Source: Anaerolineaceae bacterium 4572_78
GTDB taxonomy: Bacteria > Chloroflexota > Anaerolineae > 4572-78
DNA length: 33,138 nt
Reading direction: 5' to 3'
Assembly (NCBI GenBank): GCA_002084875.1
Contig: NBMH01000081.1
Coordinates: 1 to 33,138 of the forward strand
Shown: positions 27,541 to 33,138 of the stretch, one piece after another
How positions within the stretch are numbered: position 1 is the first letter of the stretch
Layout of the letters: every line of letters begins with the position of its first letter
The notes under the pieces: generated by a model
What the model saw: only the letters and a program-made list of their open reading frames with translations
Told to the model about the DNA's origin: nothing
Database searches by the model: none
Program-made: the position numbers and the translations under genes

Positions 27541-27572
27541 AGGAGTGCAAAAGATAAATCTTTTGCACTCCT
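27541..27572. repeat. Perfect 14-bp-stem hairpin between two divergent promoters
   Basis: AGGAGTGCAAAAGA (27541-27554), loop TAAA, then its reverse complement (27559-27572). An outer pair AAATCAGGA (27537-27545) / TCCTGATTT (27585-27593) partly overlaps it. Because both flanking genes point away, it is not a terminator; it matches the modular GGAGYG palindromes elsewhere in the window. Confidence 0.85.
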
Positions 27573-27591
27573 ACACTCCGTTCATCCTGAT

Positions 27592-27620
27592 TTGACAAAT
27601 TAGGCACTACCAAGTATCAT
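27592..27620 (+). promoter_or_regulatory. Strong promoter of the methyltransferase gene, predicting a nearly leaderless message
   Basis: Perfect -35 TTGACA (27592-27597), spacer 17, -10 TATCAT (27615-27620). The predicted start near 27627 falls at the first ATG (27629-27631). Confidence 0.75.
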
Positions 27621-27628
27621 TTTTGATA

Positions 27629-28501
27629 ATGACAACATCAACAAAACCACATACTAAAACTTATCATCTTCTTGATTCGGGTAATGGTCAAAAATTAGAA
27701 CAAGTTGGAAAATATCGCCTTATCCGACCATGCCCACAAGCGATATGGCAACCATCCCTATCCAAAAAAGCATGGAAAACAGCCCATGCCATTTATCAAC
27801 GAAGTAAATCAGGTGGTGGGCAGTGGACATACAAAAGTCACTTGCCCGAAAGTTGGAACGTCAACGCTTGCTTTGACAGGACTATGAAAATCAAACTGAC
27901 CAATTTTGGACATTTAGGTGTTTTCCCCGAACAGGGACCAAATTGGGATTGGATTCACCAACAGATTCAAAATGCTAAGCGTCCTATTAATGTACTAAAT
28001 ACCTTTGCTTATACAGGTGGAAGCACTCTAGCAGCAGCTATGGCTGGGGCAAATGTTGTCCATCTGGATTCTGCTAGAGGGATTGTGGCATGGGCAAGAG
28101 AAAATGCCGAAATTAACCAATTAAAAACCAAACCCATTCGTTGGATAATCGAGGATGTGTCGAAATTCGTCGCCCGTGAGATTCGTCGCAAACGACAATA
28201 CGACGCTATAATCCTCGACCCGCCTTCTTTTGGGCGTGGCTCAAAAGGAGAAGTATTCAAATTTGAACGAGACTTCCCAACGTTGTTATCTCAATGTCGA
28301 CAGCTATTGAGCCATGAGCCACTATTTGTTTTGTTAAGTGCCCATACGCCTGGTTTTACTCCTTTAGCCTTGCAAAATTTACTGGCTGATATGACAACTA
28401 ATCTTGGTGGACATCTCACATGTCTGGAAATGACCATCCCATATCAAAATGGCACACGTTTGTTGCCAAGTGGTGTAGTTGCTCGCTGGTGTAATTTCTG
28501 A
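27629..28501 (+). CDS. Class I SAM-dependent methyltransferase (RlmI/RlmK-like core)
   Basis: 290 residues from ATG 27629; an in-frame TTG at 27623-27625 would lie before the predicted transcript start. It transfers a methyl group from S-adenosylmethionine, most likely to rRNA. The fold is visible from VLNTFAYTGGSTLAAAMAGANVVHLDSARGIVAWARENAEIN (SAM-binding motif I and the acidic ribose-binding position) to YDAIILDPPSFGRGSKGEVFKFE. There the DPPSFGRG catalytic-type motif is that of RlmI/RlmK-family enzymes. The N-terminal PUA domain of RlmI is absent. The segment NVNACFDRT (about residues 76-84) is coded by a dispersed repeat (27855-27879) where relatives have a beta strand. Monocistronic, divergent from the vWA gene. 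Exact target unknown. Confidence 0.85.
   Translation: MTTSTKPHTKTYHLLDSGNGQKLEQVGKYRLIRPCPQAIWQPSLSKKAWKTAHAIYQRSKSGGGQWTYKSHLPESWNVNACFDRTMKIKLTNFGHLGVFPEQGPNWDWIHQQIQNAKRPINVLNTFAYTGGSTLAAAMAGANVVHLDSARGIVAWARENAEINQLKTKPIRWIIEDVSKFVAREIRRKRQYDAIILDPPSFGRGSKGEVFKFERDFPTLLSQCRQLLSHEPLFVLLSAHTPGFTPLALQNLLADMTTNLGGHLTCLEMTIPYQNGTRLLPSGVVARWCNF
27855..27879. repeat. GGAACGTCAACGCTTGCTTT repeat copy inside the methyltransferase gene
   Basis: It matches the copies at 18922-18970 with one or two changes and is in frame, coding WNVNACFDR. It is single here, whereas the multi-GAF gene has two. Confidence 0.75.
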
Positions 28502-28523
28502 CAAACATGACGTATCTTATTTA

Positions 28524-28551
28524 TTGCCTCTTTTTTCTTTTAGAGTATAAT
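28524..28551 (+). promoter_or_regulatory. Promoter of the GTPase-carbamate kinase operon
   Basis: -35 TTGCCT (28524-28529), spacer 16, perfect -10 TATAAT (28546-28551). The leader of about 70 bases holds a small TGGTG/CACCA hairpin near 28573-28590 and the ribosome binding site TGGAGGAAG (28618-28626). Confidence 0.6.
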
Positions 28552-28629
28552 TCAGTTTTCAGAATCAGGTAGTGGTGATATACCACCACCAAAATTTAAC
28601 CAATTATTTAACATCCAATGGAGGAAGTT

Positions 28630-29949
28630 ATGTCTAAGACAAAGACGTTGATTATGGGAGCCGCTGGGCGAGACTTTCATGTGTTTAATACATGTTTTCG
28701 GAACAACTCACAAGTTGAAGTTGTTGCTTTTACTGCAACACAAATTCCTAATATTGATGGTAGAAGATACCCCGCTGAATTAGCTGGCGAAGGATACCCC
28801 GATGGAATCCCTATCCGTGCTGAAGAAGATGTGATAGAACTAATTAAGAAGCATGACATTGATAATGTTGTGTTTGCCTATAGCGACGTGACCCATGAAT
28901 ATGTTATGCATAAAGCCTCAACCATCCTTGCGGCTGGAGCAAATTTCCAACTGATGGGAACGAAAAACACTTATGTGAAAAGCACCAAACCACTTATTGC
29001 GATTTGTGCAGTTAGAACAGGTTGCGGTAAAAGCCAAACGACTCGTCGCGTAGTCAATCTCTTAAAGGAAAAAGGGATTGAAAAGATAGCTGTGATACGA
29101 CATCCAATGCCTTACGGTGATTTGGTAGCTCAACGGGTGCAACGATTTGCCAGCTTGCAAGACTTAAAAGACCATGATTGTACAATTGAAGAAATGGAAG
29201 AATACGAACCTCACATTAACGCCAATACAGTTGTTTATGCTGGTGTTGACTATGAGGCAATTTTACGAGAGGCTGAAAAGGAAGCCGATGTTATCATTTG
29301 GGATGGTGGTAATAATGATTTGCCATTCTATGCTCCCGACCTTTTCATTACGGTTGCTGACCCACATAGAGCTGGTCATGAGTTAAGCTATTATCCTGGT
29401 GAATCAAATTTCAAGGCGGCTGATGTTATCGTTTTAAATAAGCTTGTTACAGCTGACCTTGATAATATCGAGCTGGTTCGAGAAAATGTACATCATGTGA
29501 ATCCACAGGCAATAGTTGTCGAAGCGGCTTCACCCATCTACGTTGAATACCCCGAAATTATCAAAGGTAAGCGTGTGCTAGTTGTCGAAGATGGACCAAC
29601 TCTTACGCATGGTGAGATGACTTATGGTGCGGGAGTTGTAGCCGCTCGGAAGTTCGGAGCAAGCGAAATGATTGACCCACGCCCTTACGCTGTAGGAACT
29701 ATCGCGGATACGTTTGAAAAATATCCCGATGTTGGCATCCTTCTGCCTGCCATGGGATACGGTACAAAACAAATTAAGGACTTAGAGGAAACCATTAATC
29801 GAACTGATTGCGATTCTGTCATTATCGCCACACCGATTGATTTAAGCCGAATTGTAAAAATTGATAAACCATATACTCGTGTCATGTATGAACTCCAAGA
29901 AATTGGTAAACCAAGTTTGGCAGATGTATTAAAAGATTTTCCAAAGTAA
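28630..29949 (+). CDS. Cyclic 2,3-diphosphoglycerate synthetase-like GTPase/ATPase
   Basis: 439 residues. ATG 28630 is chosen because TGGAGGAAG lies just before it; an in-frame ATG at 28618 is part of that ribosome binding site. The N-terminal domain is Rossmann-like (KTLIMGAAGRDFHVFNTCF). A P-loop (AICAVRTGCGKSQTTRRVV, about 140-158) follows, then ADVIIWDGGNNDLPFYAPDLFITVADPHRAG and VIVLNKL with a G4-like NKL. It resembles archaeal cyclic 2,3-diphosphoglycerate synthetase along its length. In methanogens that enzyme closes 2,3-diphosphoglycerate to its cyclic form at ATP cost. Bacterial members occur widely in anaerobes and have no firmly shown reaction. The carbamate kinase gene starts nine bases after its stop, so the two form an operon, suggesting a shared carbamoyl or phosphoryl pathway (inference). 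Confidence 0.85.
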   Translation: MSKTKTLIMGAAGRDFHVFNTCFRNNSQVEVVAFTATQIPNIDGRRYPAELAGEGYPDGIPIRAEEDVIELIKKHDIDNVVFAYSDVTHEYVMHKASTILAAGANFQLMGTKNTYVKSTKPLIAICAVRTGCGKSQTTRRVVNLLKEKGIEKIAVIRHPMPYGDLVAQRVQRFASLQDLKDHDCTIEEMEEYEPHINANTVVYAGVDYEAILREAEKEADVIIWDGGNNDLPFYAPDLFITVADPHRAGHELSYYPGESNFKAADVIVLNKLVTADLDNIELVRENVHHVNPQAIVVEAASPIYVEYPEIIKGKRVLVVEDGPTLTHGEMTYGAGVVAARKFGASEMIDPRPYAVGTIADTFEKYPDVGILLPAMGYGTKQIKDLEETINRTDCDSVIIATPIDLSRIVKIDKPYTRVMYELQEIGKPSLADVLKDFPK

Positions 29950-29958
29950 GGATTAGAT

Positions 29959-30906
29959 ATGCATGGGAAAACAGCCGTAATTGCAATTGGTGGTAACTCT
30001 TTAATCAAAGATAGTAAACATCCATCTATAATAGACCAAAATCTGGTCATAAACGAGGTAAGTTTGCACATTGCAAACATTGTTAAAAGTGGTTGGAATG
30101 TTATTATCGGGCATGGCAATGGACCACAGGTTGGTTTCGTTCTGCGTCGTTCAGAACTTGCCTCATCTGAGCTGCCACAAATTCCTTTAGATGCTTGCGT
30201 AGCAAATACGCAAGGTAAAATGGGGTATCTTATCCAACAAAATTTGATAAATCATTTCTATCAACTTGGTATTGATAAATGTATAACGACAATTATTACT
30301 CAAGTTGAGGTTGACCCTAATGATAAAGCCTTTAAAAATCCTACTAAACCAATCGGTACTTTTATGAGTAGAATCGAGGCACTTCGTCATTTTAATGAAG
30401 ATGGCTGGAATGTCATCGAGGATTCAGGACGAGGTTGGCGGCGAGTAGTACCTTCACCAATGCCTATACGAATTGTCGAAGGAAATGTGATTAAAAGATT
30501 AGTTGACATGGGTATTGTTGTCATCGCCGTTGGAGGAGGAGGGATTCCTGTCGTTCGAGATGGGAACAATTATTTGCGAGGAATACCTGCAGTAATTGAT
30601 AAAGACTATGCCACTGCTATGCTCGCTTCTATGGTCGGAGCGGATTTGTTTATGCTTTGTACTTCGGTTGACAAAGTTGCCCTAAATTTTGGTAAACCAA
30701 ATCAAAAATGGCTTGACCATTTATATCTTGCTCAAGCGAAAGAATATCTGGCTGAAGGTAGTCATTTTTCTGCGGGGAGCATGAAACCTAAAATCCAAGC
30801 TGCGGTCAATTATCTTGAGGCAGGTGGCATGAAGGCAATTATTACCTCTCCCGAAAATATGGAATTAGCTTTAGATGGTGAAACAGGTACTCTTGTTACT
30901 ACTTAG
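29959..30906 (+). CDS. arcC: Carbamate kinase
   Basis: 315 residues, normal length. It catalyses reversible phosphoryl transfer between ATP/carbamate and ADP/carbamoyl phosphate, usually to gain ATP. Family blocks: AVIAIGGNSLIKD at the start, IIGHGNGPQVGFVLRRSELA (about 50-70), DACVANTQGKMGYLIQQ, WRRVVPSPMPIRIVEG, VIAVGGGGIPVV and FSAGSMKPKIQAAVNYLE at the end. AAGGA lies seven bases before the ATG. No ornithine or other carbamoyltransferase and no arginine deiminase is in the window, so the source of carbamoyl phosphate is unclear. The upstream GTPase gene is the only partner. A repeat block follows the stop directly. Confidence 0.96.
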   Translation: MHGKTAVIAIGGNSLIKDSKHPSIIDQNLVINEVSLHIANIVKSGWNVIIGHGNGPQVGFVLRRSELASSELPQIPLDACVANTQGKMGYLIQQNLINHFYQLGIDKCITTIITQVEVDPNDKAFKNPTKPIGTFMSRIEALRHFNEDGWNVIEDSGRGWRRVVPSPMPIRIVEGNVIKRLVDMGIVVIAVGGGGIPVVRDGNNYLRGIPAVIDKDYATAMLASMVGADLFMLCTSVDKVALNFGKPNQKWLDHLYLAQAKEYLAEGSHFSAGSMKPKIQAAVNYLEAGGMKAIITSPENMELALDGETGTLVTT

Positions 30907-30995
30907 GGTAGGGAGTAGGGATTGGGAGTTAGGAGTGTCAAAATGAAATTTTGACTATGCAGAATGCAATTCTGCGACTCCGACTCTCAATCTCA
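30905..30995. repeat. Repeat block: GGGAGTT heptamers flanking two tight hairpins
   Basis: Heptamer-like GGGAGTAGGGATTGGGAGTT at 30911-30930 leads into GTCAAAATGAAATTTTGAC (30937-30955, 8-bp stem) and GCAGAATGCAATTCTGC (30959-30975, 7-bp stem). GACTCC/GACTCT runs in opposite orientation follow. It lies between carbamate kinase and the DprA-like gene. The hairpins could weaken read-through, but no T-run follows. Confidence 0.75.
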
Positions 30996-31009
30996 CAAAA
31001 GGAAATTAC

Positions 31010-32053
31010 ATGAACGACAACGTCATTTATTGGCTGACTTTAATAAATAACAGTGGTCTGAAACTGGGCAAGATAAAGAAAATTATCCATGAATGGTATT
31101 TCATGGACAACAAACCGATTAAGGATTTGTTTGCTCTATCAAGTTCAGAATTATATTTCAGTTTTAATCTAACCGATGCTGAAACAAACCAATTTCTTAA
31201 AGCAATCAAGCCACCCATTTTACAAAAACAACAAATACTAATTGAAACATGGCAAAAAGAAAATATTAAAATATTAACGCTTGAGAATCTCCATTATTCG
31301 GTACGCTTGATTGCCATGTTGCAAATTAAGCAATTGCCATTATTGCTATGGGTGAAGGGAGATACACATTTACTGAACGAACCAACTATAACAATTTTAG
31401 GACCCGAAAAACCACAGGAATCAACTGTTGAGTTTGTTGAGTTGTTAATTCAAGAATTAATTAGCGAAAATATTGGGGTTGTAAGTGGCTATGGTCGAGG
31501 GCTTGACCGTATCGTGTTTGAAAAGATGATTCAAGGTGAAAGTGGTTTGGGGGTAGCTTTTTTACCGATGGGATTAGCCTCCTTTGCAAAAATGACTCGA
31601 AGACTTGATAAATACATCGAATCACATCGAACGGTATTGGTCAGCCCATTTGCTCCCGACATGAGTTTCAAAGAAGGATTTAAGGCGGCTCGTAATATTC
31701 TTATTGATGCCTTCGCCTTAATTTTATTTGTTCCCGAAGCAAAAGATATTGACTCTGCCCGAATACAGACGGCTCTAAATCAAGGACGACCGGTAATTGT
31801 TTTGGAGAATGGTTCGCCTGAAAATGAGATACTTATCAATGAGGGAGCAATTGCAGTCAATCAGCCAAGTGAAATAATAGAGTTAATTCATCAAGTTCTC
31901 CTTGACAGCACCGTAACACCAACACATGAAACAGATGACGATGATTATGGATTAATTCGAGAAGTATTACCGCCATATAATTCTGATGAGGCACTAGATA
32001 TTTTATCGGCGGGTGGTAATGTACCAGAAGTATTGAAAGCTCGTTTGAAGTAA
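31010..32053 (+). CDS. DprA/Smf-like protein, divergent
   Basis: 347 residues; ATG 31010 with AAAGGA six bases upstream. DprA loads RecA on incoming single-stranded DNA in natural transformation. The central Rossmann fold is recognisable: TITILGPEKPQ, then VVSGYGRGLDRIVFEKMIQGESGLGVAFLPMGL (DprA: SGLARGID...), LVSPFAPDMSFKEGFKAARNILIDAFALILFVPEA (DprA: SEFPPG...RRNRIIAGLSDAVLVVEA), and ALNQGRPVIVLENG. Several usual residues differ: the Arg-Asn-Arg-Ile DNA-binding stretch reads ARNILI, and the His of the D-x-x-AH motif is missing. The N-terminal 100 residues lack a clear helix-hairpin-helix match. The last 60 residues (DDDDYGLIREVLPP...) are acidic and unplaced. It may be a DprA paralogue or LOG-like nucleotide-binding protein rather than a true transformation factor. 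Confidence 0.72.
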   Translation: MNDNVIYWLTLINNSGLKLGKIKKIIHEWYFMDNKPIKDLFALSSSELYFSFNLTDAETNQFLKAIKPPILQKQQILIETWQKENIKILTLENLHYSVRLIAMLQIKQLPLLLWVKGDTHLLNEPTITILGPEKPQESTVEFVELLIQELISENIGVVSGYGRGLDRIVFEKMIQGESGLGVAFLPMGLASFAKMTRRLDKYIESHRTVLVSPFAPDMSFKEGFKAARNILIDAFALILFVPEAKDIDSARIQTALNQGRPVIVLENGSPENEILINEGAIAVNQPSEIIELIHQVLLDSTVTPTHETDDDDYGLIREVLPPYNSDEALDILSAGGNVPEVLKARLK

Positions 32054-32094
32054 TCATCAGGTAACAGGCAAGATGCATGTGGCAAACACATAAG

Positions 32095-32126
32095 CTATTT
32101 TCAAGAGCAATTGCTCTCGAAAATAG
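32095..32126. terminator. 32-bp near-palindrome after the DprA-like gene, possible terminator
   Basis: CTATTTTCAAGAGCAA and its reverse complement with one mismatch form a stem directly 40 bases after the stop. No T-run follows, so it may equally be another modular palindromic repeat. Confidence 0.45.
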
Positions 32127-32218
32127 GCATCATTATGCGTCCAATCATCTTGAGAATGGGGAGATATACTAAAAACGGGCACAAAGGATATTGCTAGAGC
32201 ATCCAAGGTTCTTTGGTT

Positions 32219-32252
32219 AGACCTGACAGGTTTTTAGAAACCTGTCAGGTCT
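32219..32252. repeat. Perfect 15-bp-stem hairpin (AGACCTGACAGGTTT)
   Basis: Left arm 32219-32233, loop TTAG, right arm 32238-32252. The ACCTGACAGGTTT core is a palindromic word seen in many unrelated bacteria. Between converging genes it could act as a two-way terminator, with T-runs on both strands inside the arms. Confidence 0.8.
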
Positions 32253-32335
32253 TGGTACAAAATGTTACTTTATGACCTTCACAAGTATACTTCATTCCAC
32301 ATTTTCTTTACTTTGCTAATCATTAACACAGCATA

Positions 32336-32495
32336 AATCAAATTCTTCTTGTGTGCATCGGAGGCATGGCGAAAAGAATTTTGCCATGTCTCTTTTAAAT
32401 CTACAGGTGTCTGGCAATCAAATTTTGCTTATGTGCATCGGAGGCATGGCGAAAAGAATTTTGCCATGTCTCTTTTAAATCTACAGGTGTCTGGC
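32336..32495. repeat. Two tandem 80-bp repeats, each with a CATGGC...GCCATG hairpin
   Basis: Copy 1 is 32336-32415 and copy 2 is 32416-32495. They differ mainly in the first 20 bases. Each contains CATGGCGAAAAGAATTTTGC, then CATG, a 6-bp stem with a further AAAA/TTTT pairing. The second copy ends three bases before the stop of the small right-edge gene, so that gene's end may derive from the repeat. Confidence 0.9.
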
Positions 32496-32498
32496 AAT

Positions 32499-32832
32499 CT
32501 AAGTTATCACAAAAATGGATACGATTACAAGCACGTTTTTCAAGTCTGAGTCATTTTCAATAGTGTCAGCTAATGCTTGATACATGTTATCCAGATTCAA
32601 TGGGTTACCTTGAAATGTGGGGCGTGGCTCAAACTCCTTAAAAAGGTCTTGTAATTCAGGATGGATAAAATAAGCTTCTTTATGAATAAAACCTGTGACC
32701 ATTATGTGATGTTTTAGGATATTCTCACGATTAATTTCTCCTTTATCGTACATATCCTTAAAAATTGCTTCGGTATGGGAAAGTAATGATACTTTCAATA
32801 TGGGTTTTTAGCTGTTTTTTATTCAATCCCAT
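32499..32832 (-). pseudogene. Small unknown protein coupled to the ATPase gene, frame-shifted
   Basis: I do not recognise the family. The likely start is ATG 32830-32832, overlapping the ATPase stop by 14 bases. It gives MGLNKKQLKTHIESIIT and then runs into a stop after 24 codons. A second frame resumes at about 32790 with SHTEAIFKDMYDKGEINRENILKHHIMVTGFIHKEAYFIHPELQDLFKEFEPRP and runs to 32499. A single base change, or a small deletion near 32780-32795, would join them into a protein of about 110 residues. The alternative is a separate gene from TTG 32796-32798. The last residues (VLVIVSIFVIT) look unlike the rest and abut the 80-bp repeats. The tight coupling suggests it works with the ATPase. 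Confidence 0.6.
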
Positions 32833-33138
32833 GGTTGTTCTCTCGTTGGATTAATGGGGGAGGTAAATCTTTTACATGAGCTGGTGTAACTGCTCGGCAA
32901 AGTTCATAAGAATGAGTAGCTAAAATATACTGATTGCTAGGAGCCCATTCGTTCAAATCAATAATTACTTGATATTGCCAATCAGGATGTAAAGCAATCT
33001 CAACTTCATCCATCAACACAATGGCATTCTCGATTTCATTTGCTTTTAGCCAAGCAAACATAGTGAGTTGTTTTAACTCTCCATGACTCAAATCTTCGGG
33101 ATATAATCTCGTCTCACCACCATTGCCGTTATCCAATT
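32819..33138 (-). CDS. AAA/ABC-type ATPase, C-terminal part (N-terminus outside the window)
   Basis: About 105 residues are visible, open at the right edge. The signature LSHGELKQLTMFAWL, Walker B AIVLMDEVEIALHPDWQ with its D-loop His-Pro, and the switch His in YILATHSYELCRAV define the AAA_15/AAA_21 class related to OLD and SMC-like ATPases. Walker A must lie beyond 33138. Such proteins are often the motor half of two-gene defence systems, paired with a nuclease or TOPRIM partner. Here the gene downstream overlaps it and is small and unrecognised. Function is inferred only from class. Confidence 0.85.
   Translation of the reverse strand, partial: LDNGNGGETRLYPEDLSHGELKQLTMFAWLKANEIENAIVLMDEVEIALHPDWQYQVIIDLNEWAPSNQYILATHSYELCRAVTPAHVKDLPPPLIQRENNHGIE

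Larger units (their letters stand above)
32054..32498. other. Noncoding stretch made mostly of inverted and tandem repeats
   Basis: I see no convincing gene here. It contains a 32-bp near-palindrome (32095-32126), the GATATTGCTAGAGCATC word also found at 4358-4376, a 15-bp-stem hairpin (32219-32252) and two 80-bp tandem repeats (32336-32495). A 66-codon open frame at 32349-32549 is produced by the tandem repeat itself and has no ribosome binding site of note. The genes on either side converge, so it is a region between gene ends. Confidence 0.8.

Noticed and set aside
27541-27572. Strong hairpin as a transcription terminator
   Set aside because: The genes on both sides are transcribed away from it, and it lacks a T-run, so it is a repeat between divergent promoters.
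32336-32495. The two 80-bp repeats as the start of a CRISPR array
   Set aside because: The copies are contiguous with no unique spacers, the unit is far longer than a CRISPR repeat, and no cas gene is nearby.
32349-32549. 66-codon open frame over the tandem repeats
   Set aside because: It repeats itself because of the 80-bp duplication, has no convincing start signals, and overlaps the end of the right-edge gene.

Overview
The window looks like a chromosomal segment of an AT-rich member of Chloroflexota, most likely Anaerolineae-like. This is inference from gene content. It carries a DUF2079 membrane protein, GT39-type membrane glycosyltransferases with a C-terminal beta-sandwich part, a very long protein of stacked GAF domains beside a polyprenyl synthetase, and a secreted beta-helix protein with a Thr/Pro linker and a terminal YLPLVLK motif. 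No ribosomal or other phylogenetic marker is present, so the assignment is provisional.

Layout. Positions 1-8148 (minus strand) are an envelope or exopolysaccharide cluster read from high to low coordinates: GT39-like protein, second GT39 protein, beta-helix protein, GT4 glycosyltransferase, and an undecaprenyl-phosphate sugar transferase running off the left edge. Positions 8212-13487 (minus) hold acyl carrier protein, a 1251-residue hybrid histidine kinase with three receiver domains, a NifX-like protein with a His-rich tail, and a DUF302 protein. Positions 13756-19868 (minus) hold an ABC ATPase without a permease, a polyprenyl synthetase and the multi-GAF protein. Positions 20127-22101 (minus) are a type II restriction-modification pair beside tRNA-Leu(TAG) (22346-22426, plus). 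Positions 22579-27444 (minus) are a TPR lipoprotein, the DUF2079 protein, a PP2C phosphatase and a vWA protein. Positions 27629-32053 (plus) are a methyltransferase, a cyclic-2,3-diphosphoglycerate-synthetase-like GTPase, carbamate kinase and a DprA-like protein. The right edge (minus) has the C-terminal half of an AAA/ABC-type ATPase and a broken partner gene.

Two things stand out. First, at least six otherwise well-preserved minus-strand genes (seven junctions) change reading frame part-way. At most of these junctions a block of expected residues also appears to be missing. This is either widespread small deletion and gene decay or a systematic assembly/gap-closing fault; the sequence alone cannot decide. 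Second, the window is strewn with short modular palindromic and C-rich repeats. Some sit exactly on stop codons, and others lie in frame inside the multi-GAF, DUF2079, methyltransferase and histidine kinase genes, where they add or replace residues.

Working together: the left cluster plausibly builds and exports a polysaccharide from an undecaprenyl-linked sugar. The kinase and multi-GAF proteins are signalling components, and the vWA-PP2C pair resembles part of a TerY-type phosphorylation triad lacking its kinase. The GTPase and carbamate kinase form a compact operon of unknown metabolic role.
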